Part shown: piece by piece, positions 1-6,587 of the stretch
How the letters are laid out: the number at the start of each line of letters is the position of its first letter
Position numbering within the stretch: position 1 is the first letter of the stretch
Translations under genes and position numbers: made by a program
NCBI GenBank assembly: GCA_017505675.1
Contig: JAFVOV010000050.1
Coordinates: 1 to 10,929 of the forward strand
DNA length: 10,929 nucleotides
Source: Clostridia bacterium
GTDB taxonomy: Bacteria; Bacillota; Clostridia; Christensenellales; Borkfalkiaceae
Direction: 5' to 3'
The notes under the pieces: generated by a model
What the model saw: only the letters and a program-made list of their open reading frames with translations
Told to the model about the DNA's origin: nothing
Database searches by the model: none

Positions 1-111
1 CGTGAGATAGTATTTTTTATTATTCTTTTGTAAATACTCTTCAAGCATATGAATTTGGCGAGATTTACCAACGCCTTCACACCCTTCAAAAGTAATGAAA
101 GTTCCTTTCAT
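1..111 (-). CDS. tmk: Thymidylate kinase (dTMP kinase), N-terminal fragment
   Basis: Only the first 37 codons are present; the gene runs off the left edge of the window. The visible N-terminus begins MKGTFITFEGCEGVGKSRQI, which is the thymidylate kinase start: a short beta strand ending in FEG, then a P-loop of the G-x-x-G-x-G-K-S type that binds the phosphates of ATP. The enzyme phosphorylates dTMP to dTDP in the cytoplasm for DNA synthesis. The ATG at 109-111 is preceded by AAGGA (about 119-123) in the 19-base gap after the upstream gene. It is therefore the fourth visible gene of the greA-lysS operon. The Cys in the P-loop region (EGCEG, where many homologues have EGxDG) is a minor variation. 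The family call is secure for so short a piece because motif and start context agree; activity cannot be judged from the fragment. Confidence 0.85.
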   Translation of the reverse strand, partial: MKGTFITFEGCEGVGKSRQIHMLEEYLQKNNKKYYLT

Positions 112-130
112 CTTAATTTTCCTTAACTAA

Positions 131-1126
131 TTATTGCGGAATAAAATTACTGCAAGTTCTAATAACCGTATTGAAAAAAGATATAACTTCAAACTGCAAA
201 TGCGGTTGATATTCTAAAAAGTTAAACGCCATTATCACAACGTTATCAGCGTTATCAGCGCCACTCATCTTAAAATATTCCGACGGGTTATGCGCGCCGC
301 CCGTCAACGCCGAAGCGTTAATGGCATACCTTGCGTTTTCTCTACCTTCGGAAATTTCTTTATTCATTCGGGTTTCATAATTAGCCTTTTCTTCTGCGTT
401 TTCAGTATATTCAAAAGTCTGCGAGTATTTAGTATATCTATAGAACGCGCTATCCGGAGCGTTATCTAAAAAATACTTAAAATCCGAAACTTCTTTTAAC
501 AGTTTTTCAATCCTTCCCTTTTCTAACTTAAAGCCTTCTTGCTTTTGTTCTTCAGAACGGAAACGATTGTCTTTTTTCATCCTTTCTAAAAACAGGTCGT
601 TAATTTTGCTATCGTTAAGTTTAGCGATATCTACTTGATAATTGCCAACCACTTCGCCGTCAACAAACTGATTTAAATAAGTTATTGCATCAGAAAGCAT
701 TGTATCCAAACAATAGATATTATAATCAAAATTATCTATCGCAGATTTTGCTCTAATTAGCCTTTCGTCACCGGTAGCGCCTTCTTCAGGCTCTTTAGAG
801 TCCGTTATTAAAACGTCACCTTCTTGAATACTCAAACGAATGCTTAAAACGTTGTAATCAGAAGTGAGCGTTTCATAATGGCGCTTTAACACGTCATAAC
901 TGAAAGTGCCGTCACTAGTCAACAAATCGTCAAAATCCGTAGCAGAAAGAGAAGAAATAGACTCGTCGTAATAATACTTGAAATCCTGCCCGACGGTTAA
1001 TCTAACCGCGCCAACCGTATACGCAAATTCCCAAACGACAATCATCACAACCGCAACGACAATCATTAAAATCCACTCGTACGAAAGGTAATCGGACAGT
1101 CTTCTTTTGGTTAATTTATTATCCAT
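131..1126 (-). CDS. Membrane-anchored protein of unknown function (331 aa)
   Basis: I do not recognise a family. The protein has a short basic N-terminus, one strongly hydrophobic helix at about residues 17-39, and then a hydrophilic, Asp/Glu/Lys-rich region of about 290 residues. This suggests a single-pass protein with most of its mass outside the membrane. There is no lipobox and no signal-peptidase site with small residues after the helix, so the helix probably stays as an anchor. Alternating charged stretches (about residues 180-220 and 230-270) look helical and could form coiled coils. The start ATG at 1124-1126 has AAAGGA about 5 bases upstream, overlapping the end of lysS. It lies 8 bases after the lysS stop and 19 before tmk, so it is co-transcribed with both. 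A role in translation or nucleotide metabolism is not implied by that alone. Confidence 0.75.
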   Translation of the reverse strand: MDNKLTKRRLSDYLSYEWILMIVVAVVMIVVWEFAYTVGAVRLTVGQDFKYYYDESISSLSATDFDDLLTSDGTFSYDVLKRHYETLTSDYNVLSIRLSIQEGDVLITDSKEPEEGATGDERLIRAKSAIDNFDYNIYCLDTMLSDAITYLNQFVDGEVVGNYQVDIAKLNDSKINDLFLERMKKDNRFRSEEQKQEGFKLEKGRIEKLLKEVSDFKYFLDNAPDSAFYRYTKYSQTFEYTENAEEKANYETRMNKEISEGRENARYAINASALTGGAHNPSEYFKMSGADNADNVVIMAFNFLEYQPHLQFEVISFFNTVIRTCSNFIPQ

Positions 1127-1134
1127 ATATTCCT

Positions 1135-2637
1135 TTATTTTTTAATAGGTTTCATTGTCGGGAATAAAATTACGTCCCTAATAGACGCGCTGTCGGTTAA
1201 AAGCATAACCAACCTGTCAACGCCAAAGCCAAGCCCGCCCGTTGGGGGAAGACCGTATTCTAACGCCGTTATAAAATCTTCATCGATTTGCGCGTCGTTT
1301 CCGCCCCTTGCGCGTTTTGCTTCAACCTGCTTAACAAACCTTTCTTTTTGGTCGATAGGGTCGTTAAGTTCGCTGAACGCGTTACCCATTTCGCGCGCGT
1401 AAATGAAATATTCAAACCTTTCGGTAAACGCGGGGTTGGTCGGTTTACGCTTTGCAAGCGGAGAGTTTTCTACGGGATAATCGTAAATAATGGTCGGTTG
1501 AACGAGTTTTTCTTCAACGAACGCGTCAAAGAACGCAATTAGCACGTGACCTTTAGTCGCTTCATCACCTTCTTCTACTTCTACGCCCTTTTCTTTAGCA
1601 ACCGCGCGCGCCTGCTCGTCGGTTTCCCATTCGTTATAATCTATGCCGGCATATTTTTTAACGGCTTCAACCATGGTTAAGCGTTCCCACTTTTTGCCCA
1701 TATCAATATCAATACCCTGATAGGTAATCTGATAAGTTCCGCAAACTTCTTTAGTAATAGTGCGGTACATATCTTCGATTAAATCCATCATATCAAAGTA
1801 ATCGCTATAAGCCTGATACATTTCAACGGTGGTAAATTCGGGGTTATGCGACCTATCCATACCTTCGTTACGGAAAATTCTACCAACTTCATAAACCTTA
1901 TCAAATCCGCCAACGATAAGGCGTTTTAAATAAAGTTCCGTTTCTATACGAAGATACATATCAATATCAAGCGCGTTGTGGTGCGTTTTAAAGGGTCTTG
2001 CCGCCGCGCCGATTTCTAACGGCTGTAAAACGGGGGTGTCAACTTCTAAATACCCAACGCTATCAAGATAATTTCTAATTGCCGTTAAAATTTTAGAGCG
2101 CGCAACGAAAGTCTTTTTAACTTCAGGATTTGCAATTAAGTCCACTTCCCTTTGACGATATCTAGTATCTTCATCTTTTAAGCCGTGGAATTTTTCAGGC
2201 AAAGGTAAAAGTGATTTACTTAAAAGTTCAATGCTGTGCGCGTGAATAGAAATTTCACCCGTACGGGTTTTAAATACCATACCCGTAATACCAACGATAT
2301 CACCGATATCGTATTCTTTAAAAGCAAGATAGTCGTCACCCAAATCGTTAATAGATAAATATGACTGAATAGTTCCCTTGCCGTCTAAAATAACGGCAAA
2401 AGACGCTTTACCCATAATGCGCTTACTTATAAGTCTTCCGGCTATACCAACTTCTTTGCCTTCGTAATTTTCGTAATCGTCTTTAATATCTTGGCTATAG
2501 GCGTTTCTATCATACCTAACTTTTTCAAAGGGGTTTTTGCCTGCCTTTACTAAATTGTCTAATTTTTCACGCCTTACTCTTAAAATTTCATTTAAATCTT
2601 GTTCTTCCGCTATAGGCGCGGTTCTGATTTCTTCCAT
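1135..2637 (-). CDS. lysS: Lysyl-tRNA synthetase, class II
   Basis: This enzyme charges tRNA-Lys with lysine using ATP in the cytoplasm. At 500 residues it has the usual length of bacterial LysRS. An N-terminal OB-fold anticodon-binding domain spans about residues 60-140. The class II catalytic domain follows, with AAARPF-THHNALD around 211-223, motif 2 (GRIFRNEGMDRSHNPEFT) at about 252-269, and motif 3 (GGLGFGVDRLVML) at about 467-479 close to the C-terminus. The ending FPTMKP is typical of the family. ELYLKRL (234-240), which lies in the lysine-binding region in homologues, is intact. The ATG at 2635-2637 has AAGGA about 10 bases upstream. The gene starts 20 bases after greA and ends 8 bases before the unknown membrane gene. 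No leader of the T-box type is seen; expression should come from the greA promoter. Confidence 0.97.
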   Translation of the reverse strand: MEEIRTAPIAEEQDLNEILRVRREKLDNLVKAGKNPFEKVRYDRNAYSQDIKDDYENYEGKEVGIAGRLISKRIMGKASFAVILDGKGTIQSYLSINDLGDDYLAFKEYDIGDIVGITGMVFKTRTGEISIHAHSIELLSKSLLPLPEKFHGLKDEDTRYRQREVDLIANPEVKKTFVARSKILTAIRNYLDSVGYLEVDTPVLQPLEIGAAARPFKTHHNALDIDMYLRIETELYLKRLIVGGFDKVYEVGRIFRNEGMDRSHNPEFTTVEMYQAYSDYFDMMDLIEDMYRTITKEVCGTYQITYQGIDIDMGKKWERLTMVEAVKKYAGIDYNEWETDEQARAVAKEKGVEVEEGDEATKGHVLIAFFDAFVEEKLVQPTIIYDYPVENSPLAKRKPTNPAFTERFEYFIYAREMGNAFSELNDPIDQKERFVKQVEAKRARGGNDAQIDEDFITALEYGLPPTGGLGFGVDRLVMLLTDSASIRDVILFPTMKPIKK

Positions 2638-2657
2638 GTCGCGTTATCCTTAAAATT

Positions 2658-3128
2658 TTAATATACTTTTTTAATGATTATGGTAGTTATGCCCGCAGGA
2701 ACGGCAACCTTAACCGTTTCACCTGCGCGTCTGCCGAGAAGCGCGTTACCGATAGGTGATTCATTAGAAATTCTGCCCATTTCAACGTCTGCTTCGGTAG
2801 TACCAACAATTTCGTAAGTGCTTTCTTCGTTAGTATCTTCATCAACAAGGTCAACTTTGCTACCCAAAGAAACCGTGCCTTTTTTAGCAACGCCTTCTTT
2901 AATAATAACGGCGTATTTTAATTTGTTTTCAATTTCTTGAATTTCACCTTCAATCATTGCTTGCTCGTTTTTAGCAGCGTCGTATTCGGCGTTTTCAGAA
3001 AGGTCACCAAATTCTCTTGCCGTTTTAATTCTTTCGGTGATTTCCGCGCGTTTGGTAAGTTTTAAATATTCCAAACGTTTTTCAAGTTCTTCTTTACCTT
3101 CTTTGGTAAGTATTACTTCTTCTGCCAT
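2658..3128 (-). CDS. greA: Transcription elongation factor GreA
   Basis: GreA enters the secondary channel of stalled RNA polymerase and stimulates cleavage of backtracked RNA. The 156-residue product has the two expected parts: an N-terminal coiled coil (about residues 8-75) and a C-terminal globular domain (about 80-156). The coiled-coil tip carries the family signature GDLSENAEYDAAK, with the acidic residues D42 and E45 that position the catalytic metal. I chose the ATG at 3126-3128 because GGAGG lies 7-8 bases upstream (3137-3141) and MAEEVILTKEGKEEL is the classic GreA start. A longer frame from a GTG at 3179 would add 17 residues unlike any GreA and would lie inside a 5'UTR hairpin. It is the first gene of the operon greA-lysS-unknown-tmk. 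Confidence 0.97.
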   Translation of the reverse strand: MAEEVILTKEGKEELEKRLEYLKLTKRAEITERIKTAREFGDLSENAEYDAAKNEQAMIEGEIQEIENKLKYAVIIKEGVAKKGTVSLGSKVDLVDEDTNEESTYEIVGTTEADVEMGRISNESPIGNALLGRRAGETVKVAVPAGITTIIIKKVY

Positions 3129-3169
3129 AATAAATGCCTCCGCAAAATATGTTTTATTCGTTTTTTTGC

Positions 3170-3185
3170 GCGGGTACACTCCCGC
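3170..3185 (-). promoter_or_regulatory. Hairpin in the greA 5'UTR
   Basis: On the minus strand GCGGG-AGTGTA-CCCGC forms a perfect 5-bp GC stem with a 6-base loop, starting about 13 nt after the predicted transcription start. It is followed by GCAAAAAAA rather than a run of U, so it is not a terminator for greA. It may stabilise the 5' end of the operon mRNA. The function is inferred. Confidence 0.4.
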
Positions 3186-3204
3186 TTATACTTTTAACTT
3201 ACAT

Positions 3205-3233
3205 ATTATAATGTATATAAATGAATTTGTCAA
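3205..3233 (-). promoter_or_regulatory. Sigma-A promoter of the greA operon
   Basis: Reading the minus strand, a perfect -35 box TTGACA (3228-3233) and a perfect -10 box TATAAT (3205-3210) are separated by exactly 17 bases. The transcript should start near 3198, giving a 5'UTR of about 70 nt before the greA ATG. This is the only full-consensus housekeeping promoter in the window, which fits an operon of core genes. Confidence 0.9.
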
Positions 3234-3291
3234 CTTGTTTTAACGGCGGTTAAGCGCGCACTAGCAAATAAAAATGAAAAAAATTAAAGTT

Positions 3292-3312
3292 TTTTGAAAA
3301 ATTTTTTCAAAA
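3292..3312. repeat. A/T-only inverted repeat upstream of a plus-strand promoter
   Basis: TTTTGAAAAA and TTTTTCAAAA form a perfect 10-bp inverted repeat around a central T. It lies just upstream of the -35 box at 3317, in a run of A and T tracts (3264-3312). It could be an UP element or curved DNA that raises promoter strength, or an operator. It has too little GC to be a good terminator. Confidence 0.35.
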
Positions 3313-3316
3313 CCCC

Positions 3317-3344
3317 TTGACAAATAAAAATTTTGTGGTAAAAT
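3317..3344 (+). promoter_or_regulatory. Plus-strand sigma-A promoter in the greA/DUF1540 gap
   Basis: A perfect -35 box TTGACA (3317-3322) is followed after 16 bases by TAAAAT (3339-3344). TG at 3336-3337 makes an extended -10. Transcription should start near 3351. No plus-strand gene with a ribosome binding site follows before the terminator at 3443-3480, so the promoter appears to drive a short non-coding transcript. Confidence 0.6.
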
Positions 3345-3350
3345 AGACAC

Positions 3351-3480
3351 ATAGTTTATAAAAAACGCCAAAAAATACGAATTTTTACTTGGAAAGTGGG
3401 GTTTTTCCCACAATTGACAGATTTTCCGAATAATATATGAAGAAGAAGGTTGCAAAATTTTGCAACCTTCTTTCCCTTTA
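3351..3480 (+). ncRNA. Candidate small RNA of about 130 nt
   Basis: The interval has a strong promoter at its 5' end and a perfect palindromic terminator at its 3' end, with no convincing open reading frame between. Within it, AAAAAT/ATTTTT around 3370-3386 and GTGGG/CCCAC (3396-3400 with 3407-3411, loop GTTTTT) could form two further hairpins. I do not recognise a known family: it lacks the size and rod shape of 6S RNA and the SRP RNA GGAA hairpin context. It may instead be the remnant of a lost gene's promoter and terminator. The transcript is inferred from signals only. Confidence 0.4.
3443..3480. terminator. Perfect 30-base palindrome, probable bidirectional terminator
   Basis: Positions 3443-3472 form a perfect inverted repeat, arms AAGAAGGTTGCAA and TTGCAACCTTCTT around a central AATT. 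On the plus strand it is followed by TCCCTTTA, a weak U-tract, and would end the candidate small RNA. On the minus strand it lies 26 bases after the stop of the DUF1540-like gene and is followed by CTTCAT, so it could also end that transcript. Confidence 0.65.
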
Positions 3481-3497
3481 ATGTGAAATTTTTTTAA

Positions 3498-3644
3498 TTA
3501 TTCTTTTTCTGAATAATCACCGCAACAAGTGCATTGTTCACCGCAACCGCAAGTAACCTTAATACTTTCAAGTTCGCAGTTACAACCGTCTGCATTGTGT
3601 TTACACTTTTCTACGTCACATTTAATACAACTGTTTTTATACAT
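3498..3644 (-). CDS. Cysteine-rich DUF1540-like mini-protein (48 aa)
   Basis: The product has ten cysteines (6, 9, 14, 21, 23, 32, 34, 38, 40, 41) plus His16 in only 48 residues. The opening CIKCDVEKCKHNADG followed by a C-x-C and an ESIKV stretch matches the DUF1540 pattern common in Clostridia, proteins presumed to bind metal such as zinc through their cysteines. No biochemical function is established for the family that I can cite. I chose the ATG at 3642-3644 because AAGGAGA (3651-3657) lies 6 bases upstream. The frame stays open to 3917, but that extension runs antisense through rplI and has no start site with a ribosome binding site. The gene is single and diverges from rplI. Its C-terminal half is richer in Cys (CGCGEQCTCC) than the usual domain. 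Confidence 0.8.
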   Translation of the reverse strand: MYKNSCIKCDVEKCKHNADGCNCELESIKVTCGCGEQCTCCGDYSEKE

Positions 3645-3665
3645 ATAAAATCTCCTTGTAAAATT

Positions 3666-3671
3666 ATTATA
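3666..3671 (-). promoter_or_regulatory. Probable -10 box of the DUF1540-like gene
   Basis: On the minus strand a consensus TATAAT sits 22 bases upstream of the start codon's first base, which would give a 5'UTR of about 15 nt holding the AAGGAGA site. The expected -35 position (about 3689-3694) reads CGTATC and is not a good match, so the promoter may be weak or activator-dependent. Confidence 0.4.
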
Positions 3672-3701
3672 GGCAATTTTTATAAAAAGATACGGTAAGC
3701 G

Positions 3702-3731
3702 TTGACTTTTTACCACTTTTAGAGTTAAAAT
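3702..3731 (+). promoter_or_regulatory. Promoter of rplI
   Basis: TTGACT (3702-3707) and TAAAAT (3726-3731) are separated by 18 bases. Transcription should start near 3738, giving a leader of about 37 nt that carries the TGGAGGG ribosome binding site at 3762-3768. No hairpin or ribosomal-protein operator is evident in so short a leader. Confidence 0.65.
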
Positions 3732-3774
3732 ATTTACGATAGAAAGATATTTGACATTTTTTGGAGGGTTTTTT

Positions 3775-4215
3775 ATGAAAGTAGTTTTACTTAAAGACGT
3801 TAAAGGCTCGGGAAAAGCGGGCGACATAATAGACGCAAAAGACGGATTTGCGCAGAACTTTTTAATTAAAAAAGGGCTTGCAAAACCTGCTGACGCGCAA
3901 GCGATTAACGAAAACAAATCACAAAAAGCCGCGCAAGAATTTCACAGGCAAGAAGCCTTGAAAGCAAACAAGGCTCTGCGCGAAAAACTTGACGGTACGG
4001 AAATTACCGTTCAAGTTAAAAGTGGCGCGAACGGAAAATTCTTCGGTAGCGTTACCAACAAAGAAGTTGCAGATAAACTTGCGGAAATGGGTTACGATAT
4101 TGACAAGAAAAAAATCATTATTCAACCCAACATTAAAACTGCAGGCGTTTACCCCGCAACCGTTAAAATTTCACCTGAAGAAACGGCAAAAATTACGCTC
4201 AATATTATAAACTAA
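3775..4215 (+). CDS. rplI: 50S ribosomal protein bL9
   Basis: bL9 binds 23S rRNA near the L1 stalk and affects translational fidelity. The 146-residue product has the usual family length. Its N-terminal RNA-binding domain (about 1-50) contains the conserved run GSGKAGDIIDAKDGFAQNFL, followed by a long central helix (about 45-75) and a C-terminal domain with KSGANGKFFGSVT. I chose the ATG at 3775, six bases after a strong TGGAGGG site. An in-frame TTG at 3751 would add eight residues (translated -TFFGGFF) that encode the ribosome binding site itself, so it is not a plausible start. In many Bacillota rplI sits near rpsF-ssb-rpsR or dnaB; here neither is adjacent. No terminator is visible before the next gene, so read-through into the lipoprotein gene is possible. 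Confidence 0.96.
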   Translation: MKVVLLKDVKGSGKAGDIIDAKDGFAQNFLIKKGLAKPADAQAINENKSQKAAQEFHRQEALKANKALREKLDGTEITVQVKSGANGKFFGSVTNKEVADKLAEMGYDIDKKKIIIQPNIKTAGVYPATVKISPEETAKITLNIIN

Positions 4216-4298
4216 TAAAAATTCACAAATTTATATTCGGCAACTCGTTATTGTTTTTGAACTTTATTGCATAAATATTTCAAAAAAAGGAGTTAAAT

Positions 4299-5393
4299 AT
4301 GAAAAAGAACTTTTTGTGTTTTATATCAACCTTACTCGTTTTAATATTCGGACTAACGTTCGTGGGTTGCAACGCGGAAACGGCCGACCCGTCAACTAAA
4401 GATTATAATGCGGATATTCAAGCGGTTGCCCCTGAAAATATTGACACCGAACATTTTGATATAGAAGAAGATACTACTTATTACACTTCGCCCGGTTTTT
4501 CTTTAATGATGGAAGTGAACGGCGAATTTTTTGAGATGAAATACTTTTCTATTGACGGTGATAAACGCGTTTACGATAACTTATACCTTTACGTTGACGA
4601 TTATTTTTTTATCGTTACCGACGATTATAAGGATTTATACGCGTCGCTTGGTGATAGCGCTGATTTAGAGTATGCCGAAGAAGAAAAAGAACAGGGCTAC
4701 GATATTCAAATTAACGTTAAAAAAGCGGGAATTTACAAATTAACTTTTGACGTTAAAACGCTTAAATTCGATATGGAATACAAGGCAGAAATAACCACAC
4801 CCGTTTACTATACGATTAAAAATTGTAGTATTTACAGCGTGGCAACAAGTTGGGTTGAAATGAGCGTAAATCCTGCTAACGCAGACGAGTTCGTTGTCAA
4901 TAACTTTAACGTTACCGCAGGCAAAATCATCAGTTTTTACAATCATCTTCACACAAGCAATTATAAGGTAACGTTAGACGAAAGTATCAACGATAAACTT
5001 GCATCCGCTAGAAAAACGCACGTTACAGTAAACGTGGGCGGTAACTACAATATCTATATAAACAGAAAAACCTACGCCGTGCGTATGGAACTTATAAATC
5101 CCGATACGGCTACTTATGGTTGCGTTTACTATGACGGTGCGGATTTTATTACGCTACAACCTTATGAAGCGGGCGTTCCTTATATATTCCATCATCAAAT
5201 AACGGTGGATAAATACGATAGTTTACCAGATTTCCACTCCGCTAATTATAGAACCTATAGTTTAACTGTTGTGGATACGGGTAAAGTTTTAATAAGTAGC
5301 GGTAAATCTTGTTATTTTAAAAATGCTGGAACTTACAACTTAATTATCAACTTAAAAACCTTTGAAATAACGGTAGAACTTTTACCTGAATAA
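4299..5393 (+). CDS. Secreted, probably lipid-anchored protein with three degenerate repeats
   Basis: I do not recognise a named family. Residues 1-23 are a signal peptide (KK, then a hydrophobic core) ending in FVGC. Cys24 would be the lipidated residue, although Phe at -3 is less usual than Leu in a lipobox. The mature protein is acidic and predicted rich in beta strand. Three segments share one pattern, [AG]-G-x-Y-x-[LI]-x-[FI]-[DN]-x-K-T, with aligned tyrosines at 146, 250 and 346 and a following M/V-E pair. Each segment appears to close a domain of about 100 residues, the last ending near the C-terminus. Such closing hairpins occur in extracellular beta-sandwich domains including carbohydrate-binding ones, but no binding site can be assigned. 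The ATG at 4299 has AAGGAG (4287-4292) six bases upstream. An efficient terminator follows the stop. Confidence 0.8.
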   Translation: MKKNFLCFISTLLVLIFGLTFVGCNAETADPSTKDYNADIQAVAPENIDTEHFDIEEDTTYYTSPGFSLMMEVNGEFFEMKYFSIDGDKRVYDNLYLYVDDYFFIVTDDYKDLYASLGDSADLEYAEEEKEQGYDIQINVKKAGIYKLTFDVKTLKFDMEYKAEITTPVYYTIKNCSIYSVATSWVEMSVNPANADEFVVNNFNVTAGKIISFYNHLHTSNYKVTLDESINDKLASARKTHVTVNVGGNYNIYINRKTYAVRMELINPDTATYGCVYYDGADFITLQPYEAGVPYIFHHQITVDKYDSLPDFHSANYRTYSLTVVDTGKVLISSGKSCYFKNAGTYNLIINLKTFEITVELLPE

Positions 5394-5400
5394 AAAATTA

Positions 5401-5430
5401 ACGGCGGAAAAAATTCCGCCGTTTTTATTT
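5401..5430. terminator. Bidirectional intrinsic terminator
   Basis: ACGGCGGAA (5401-5409) pairs perfectly with TTCCGCCGT (5414-5422) around an AAAA loop. T-rich tracts lie on both sides (TTTTATTTT on plus; TTAATTTTTTA on minus). It lies between convergent genes, 7 bases after the lipoprotein stop and shortly after the glycosyltransferase stop on the other strand, and should serve both. Confidence 0.93.
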
Positions 5431-5438
5431 TGCTTTTT

Positions 5439-6563
5439 CTATTTTTTCTTTTTTTCTATTTCTTCAATATAAATTTTTTCATACTGCTTGGTAATTTCCG
5501 TCCAAGGTATAATAATCTTTTTTGCAGTTTTGCCAACTGAAGTTAATTTTTCAGGGTTTCCCATAAGTTCTTCAATTTTATCTGCAACGCCTTTAACGCT
5601 GTTTTTTGCCATAAAACCCGTCACGCCGTCAGTAAACTTTTCAGACGCGCCCGTGCCTTCTAAAACGAGTGACGGCGTTTCCATTCCAGCGGCTTCGGTA
5701 GTAACCAAGCCGTCGCTATCAAATATACTTGTAAACAAAAACAAATCTGATTTTGCGTAAATTTCGTCAAGCACGGCTCTATCGGTAACTGCGCCGTTCA
5801 TTATAACGTTATCAGTAAGCCCTAATTTTTTTATATAACGCTTAATGGACTTTTCACTCGGACCGCGCCCTATCATATTAAAAACAAAATCGCGCCTGCG
5901 CTCTTTTAATTCTTTTAAACAGTCAAGTGAAAATTTAAGATTTTTATAATTGATTATGTAACCAACGTATAATAATGCAAACCTATCGTTACGCGCCTTA
6001 TCAACTTTTTCACGAATTTTACAGTCACTACCGTTTCTTATAACGGTAATTTCTTTATCTTTCACCCCGTAAAGCGCAATTTCTTCTTTCATTGACGCGG
6101 AAACGGCAGTAACCCTATCGGCATCTTTAACCCTACGCCCTATGCGGAGCATAACAGGTTTAACTAAAAACGGTAACTTTAGCGCGTGCTTATAGCAATA
6201 TGAAAATTTTGTGTGCGCCGTTGTAACCGACGGTATATTGTTCTTTTTTGCGTATTTATTTGCAAAATCGGCAAGCATACCTTGCGTGTGTGAATGCACG
6301 ATATCGGGCTTAAATTCGTTTATAGCCTGCTTAACGTTTTTTGAAAGCGCTGGTAACGCCCAAAAATCGCTTTTTGAAACGCCTATGCTTTTTGAACGAA
6401 CAACCTTAAACGGCAACTTATCATCTGCAAATTCCCTATGATAATCAGGCGCAAAAACCATTACTTCGTGATTTTTTGAAAGTTCTTCCCCTAATCTTAA
6501 AACGACGTTTTCCGTGCCACCTATGCCGGGCAAGAAACTGTCTGTAAATAACGCTATTTTCAC
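5439..6563 (-). CDS. Glycosyltransferase, GT4 family (GT-B fold)
   Basis: The 374-residue protein has both Rossmann halves of a GT-B enzyme. The N-terminal acceptor half opens MKIALFTDSFLPGIGGTENV, with the glycine-rich loop at 12-16 and HSHTQG at 90-95. The C-terminal nucleotide-sugar half has GYIINYKNLK (201-210), IGRGP (231-235) and the FDSDGLVTTEAAG segment (281-293). The latter is the E-x7-E motif of GT4 retaining enzymes, but its first acidic residue is Asp282 rather than Glu; Glu290 is kept. The usual Arg of the G-R-x-x-x-x-K phosphate-binding pair is Tyr202, with Lys207 kept. The general pattern resembles lipid-glycosylating enzymes such as diacylglycerol glucosyltransferases, but donor and acceptor cannot be fixed from sequence. 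Translation starts at GTG (6561-6563) with AGGAGG six bases upstream. It diverges from a flippase-like gene, suggesting glycolipid or envelope work. Confidence 0.9.
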   Translation of the reverse strand: MKIALFTDSFLPGIGGTENVVLRLGEELSKNHEVMVFAPDYHREFADDKLPFKVVRSKSIGVSKSDFWALPALSKNVKQAINEFKPDIVHSHTQGMLADFANKYAKKNNIPSVTTAHTKFSYCYKHALKLPFLVKPVMLRIGRRVKDADRVTAVSASMKEEIALYGVKDKEITVIRNGSDCKIREKVDKARNDRFALLYVGYIINYKNLKFSLDCLKELKERRRDFVFNMIGRGPSEKSIKRYIKKLGLTDNVIMNGAVTDRAVLDEIYAKSDLFLFTSIFDSDGLVTTEAAGMETPSLVLEGTGASEKFTDGVTGFMAKNSVKGVADKIEELMGNPEKLTSVGKTAKKIIIPWTEITKQYEKIYIEEIEKKKK

Positions 6564-6587
6564 ACCGCGCCTCCTCTCAACGATATA

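Noticed and set aside
1269..1542. Frames of 62 and 84 codons on both strands inside lysS, and similar frames inside greA, rplI, GT4, flippase and glf genes
   Set aside because: They are out-of-frame or antisense shadows of well-supported genes and lack their own ribosome binding sites.
3129..3179. N-terminal extension of greA from a GTG at 3177-3179 (17 extra residues)
   Set aside because: It lies in the 5'UTR, overlaps a hairpin, has no ribosome binding site, and the downstream ATG has GGAGG at ideal spacing and the normal GreA start.
3261..3455. 64-codon minus-strand frame in the greA/DUF1540 gap
   Set aside because: It has no ribosome binding site, lies opposite a strong promoter and A/T tracts, and its composition is not protein-like.
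3437..3481. 14-residue plus-strand peptide MKKKVAKFCNLLSL
   Set aside because: It is mostly the terminator palindrome read as codons and has no Shine-Dalgarno.
3645..3917. Extension of the DUF1540-like frame to 139 residues
   Set aside because: It runs antisense through the rplI promoter and coding region; the ATG at 3644 has its own AAGGAGA site.
4216..4298. Terminator or promoter between rplI and the lipoprotein gene
   Set aside because: No GC hairpin with T-tract was found, and the TTGTTT/TAAATA-like boxes are too weak and poorly spaced to call.
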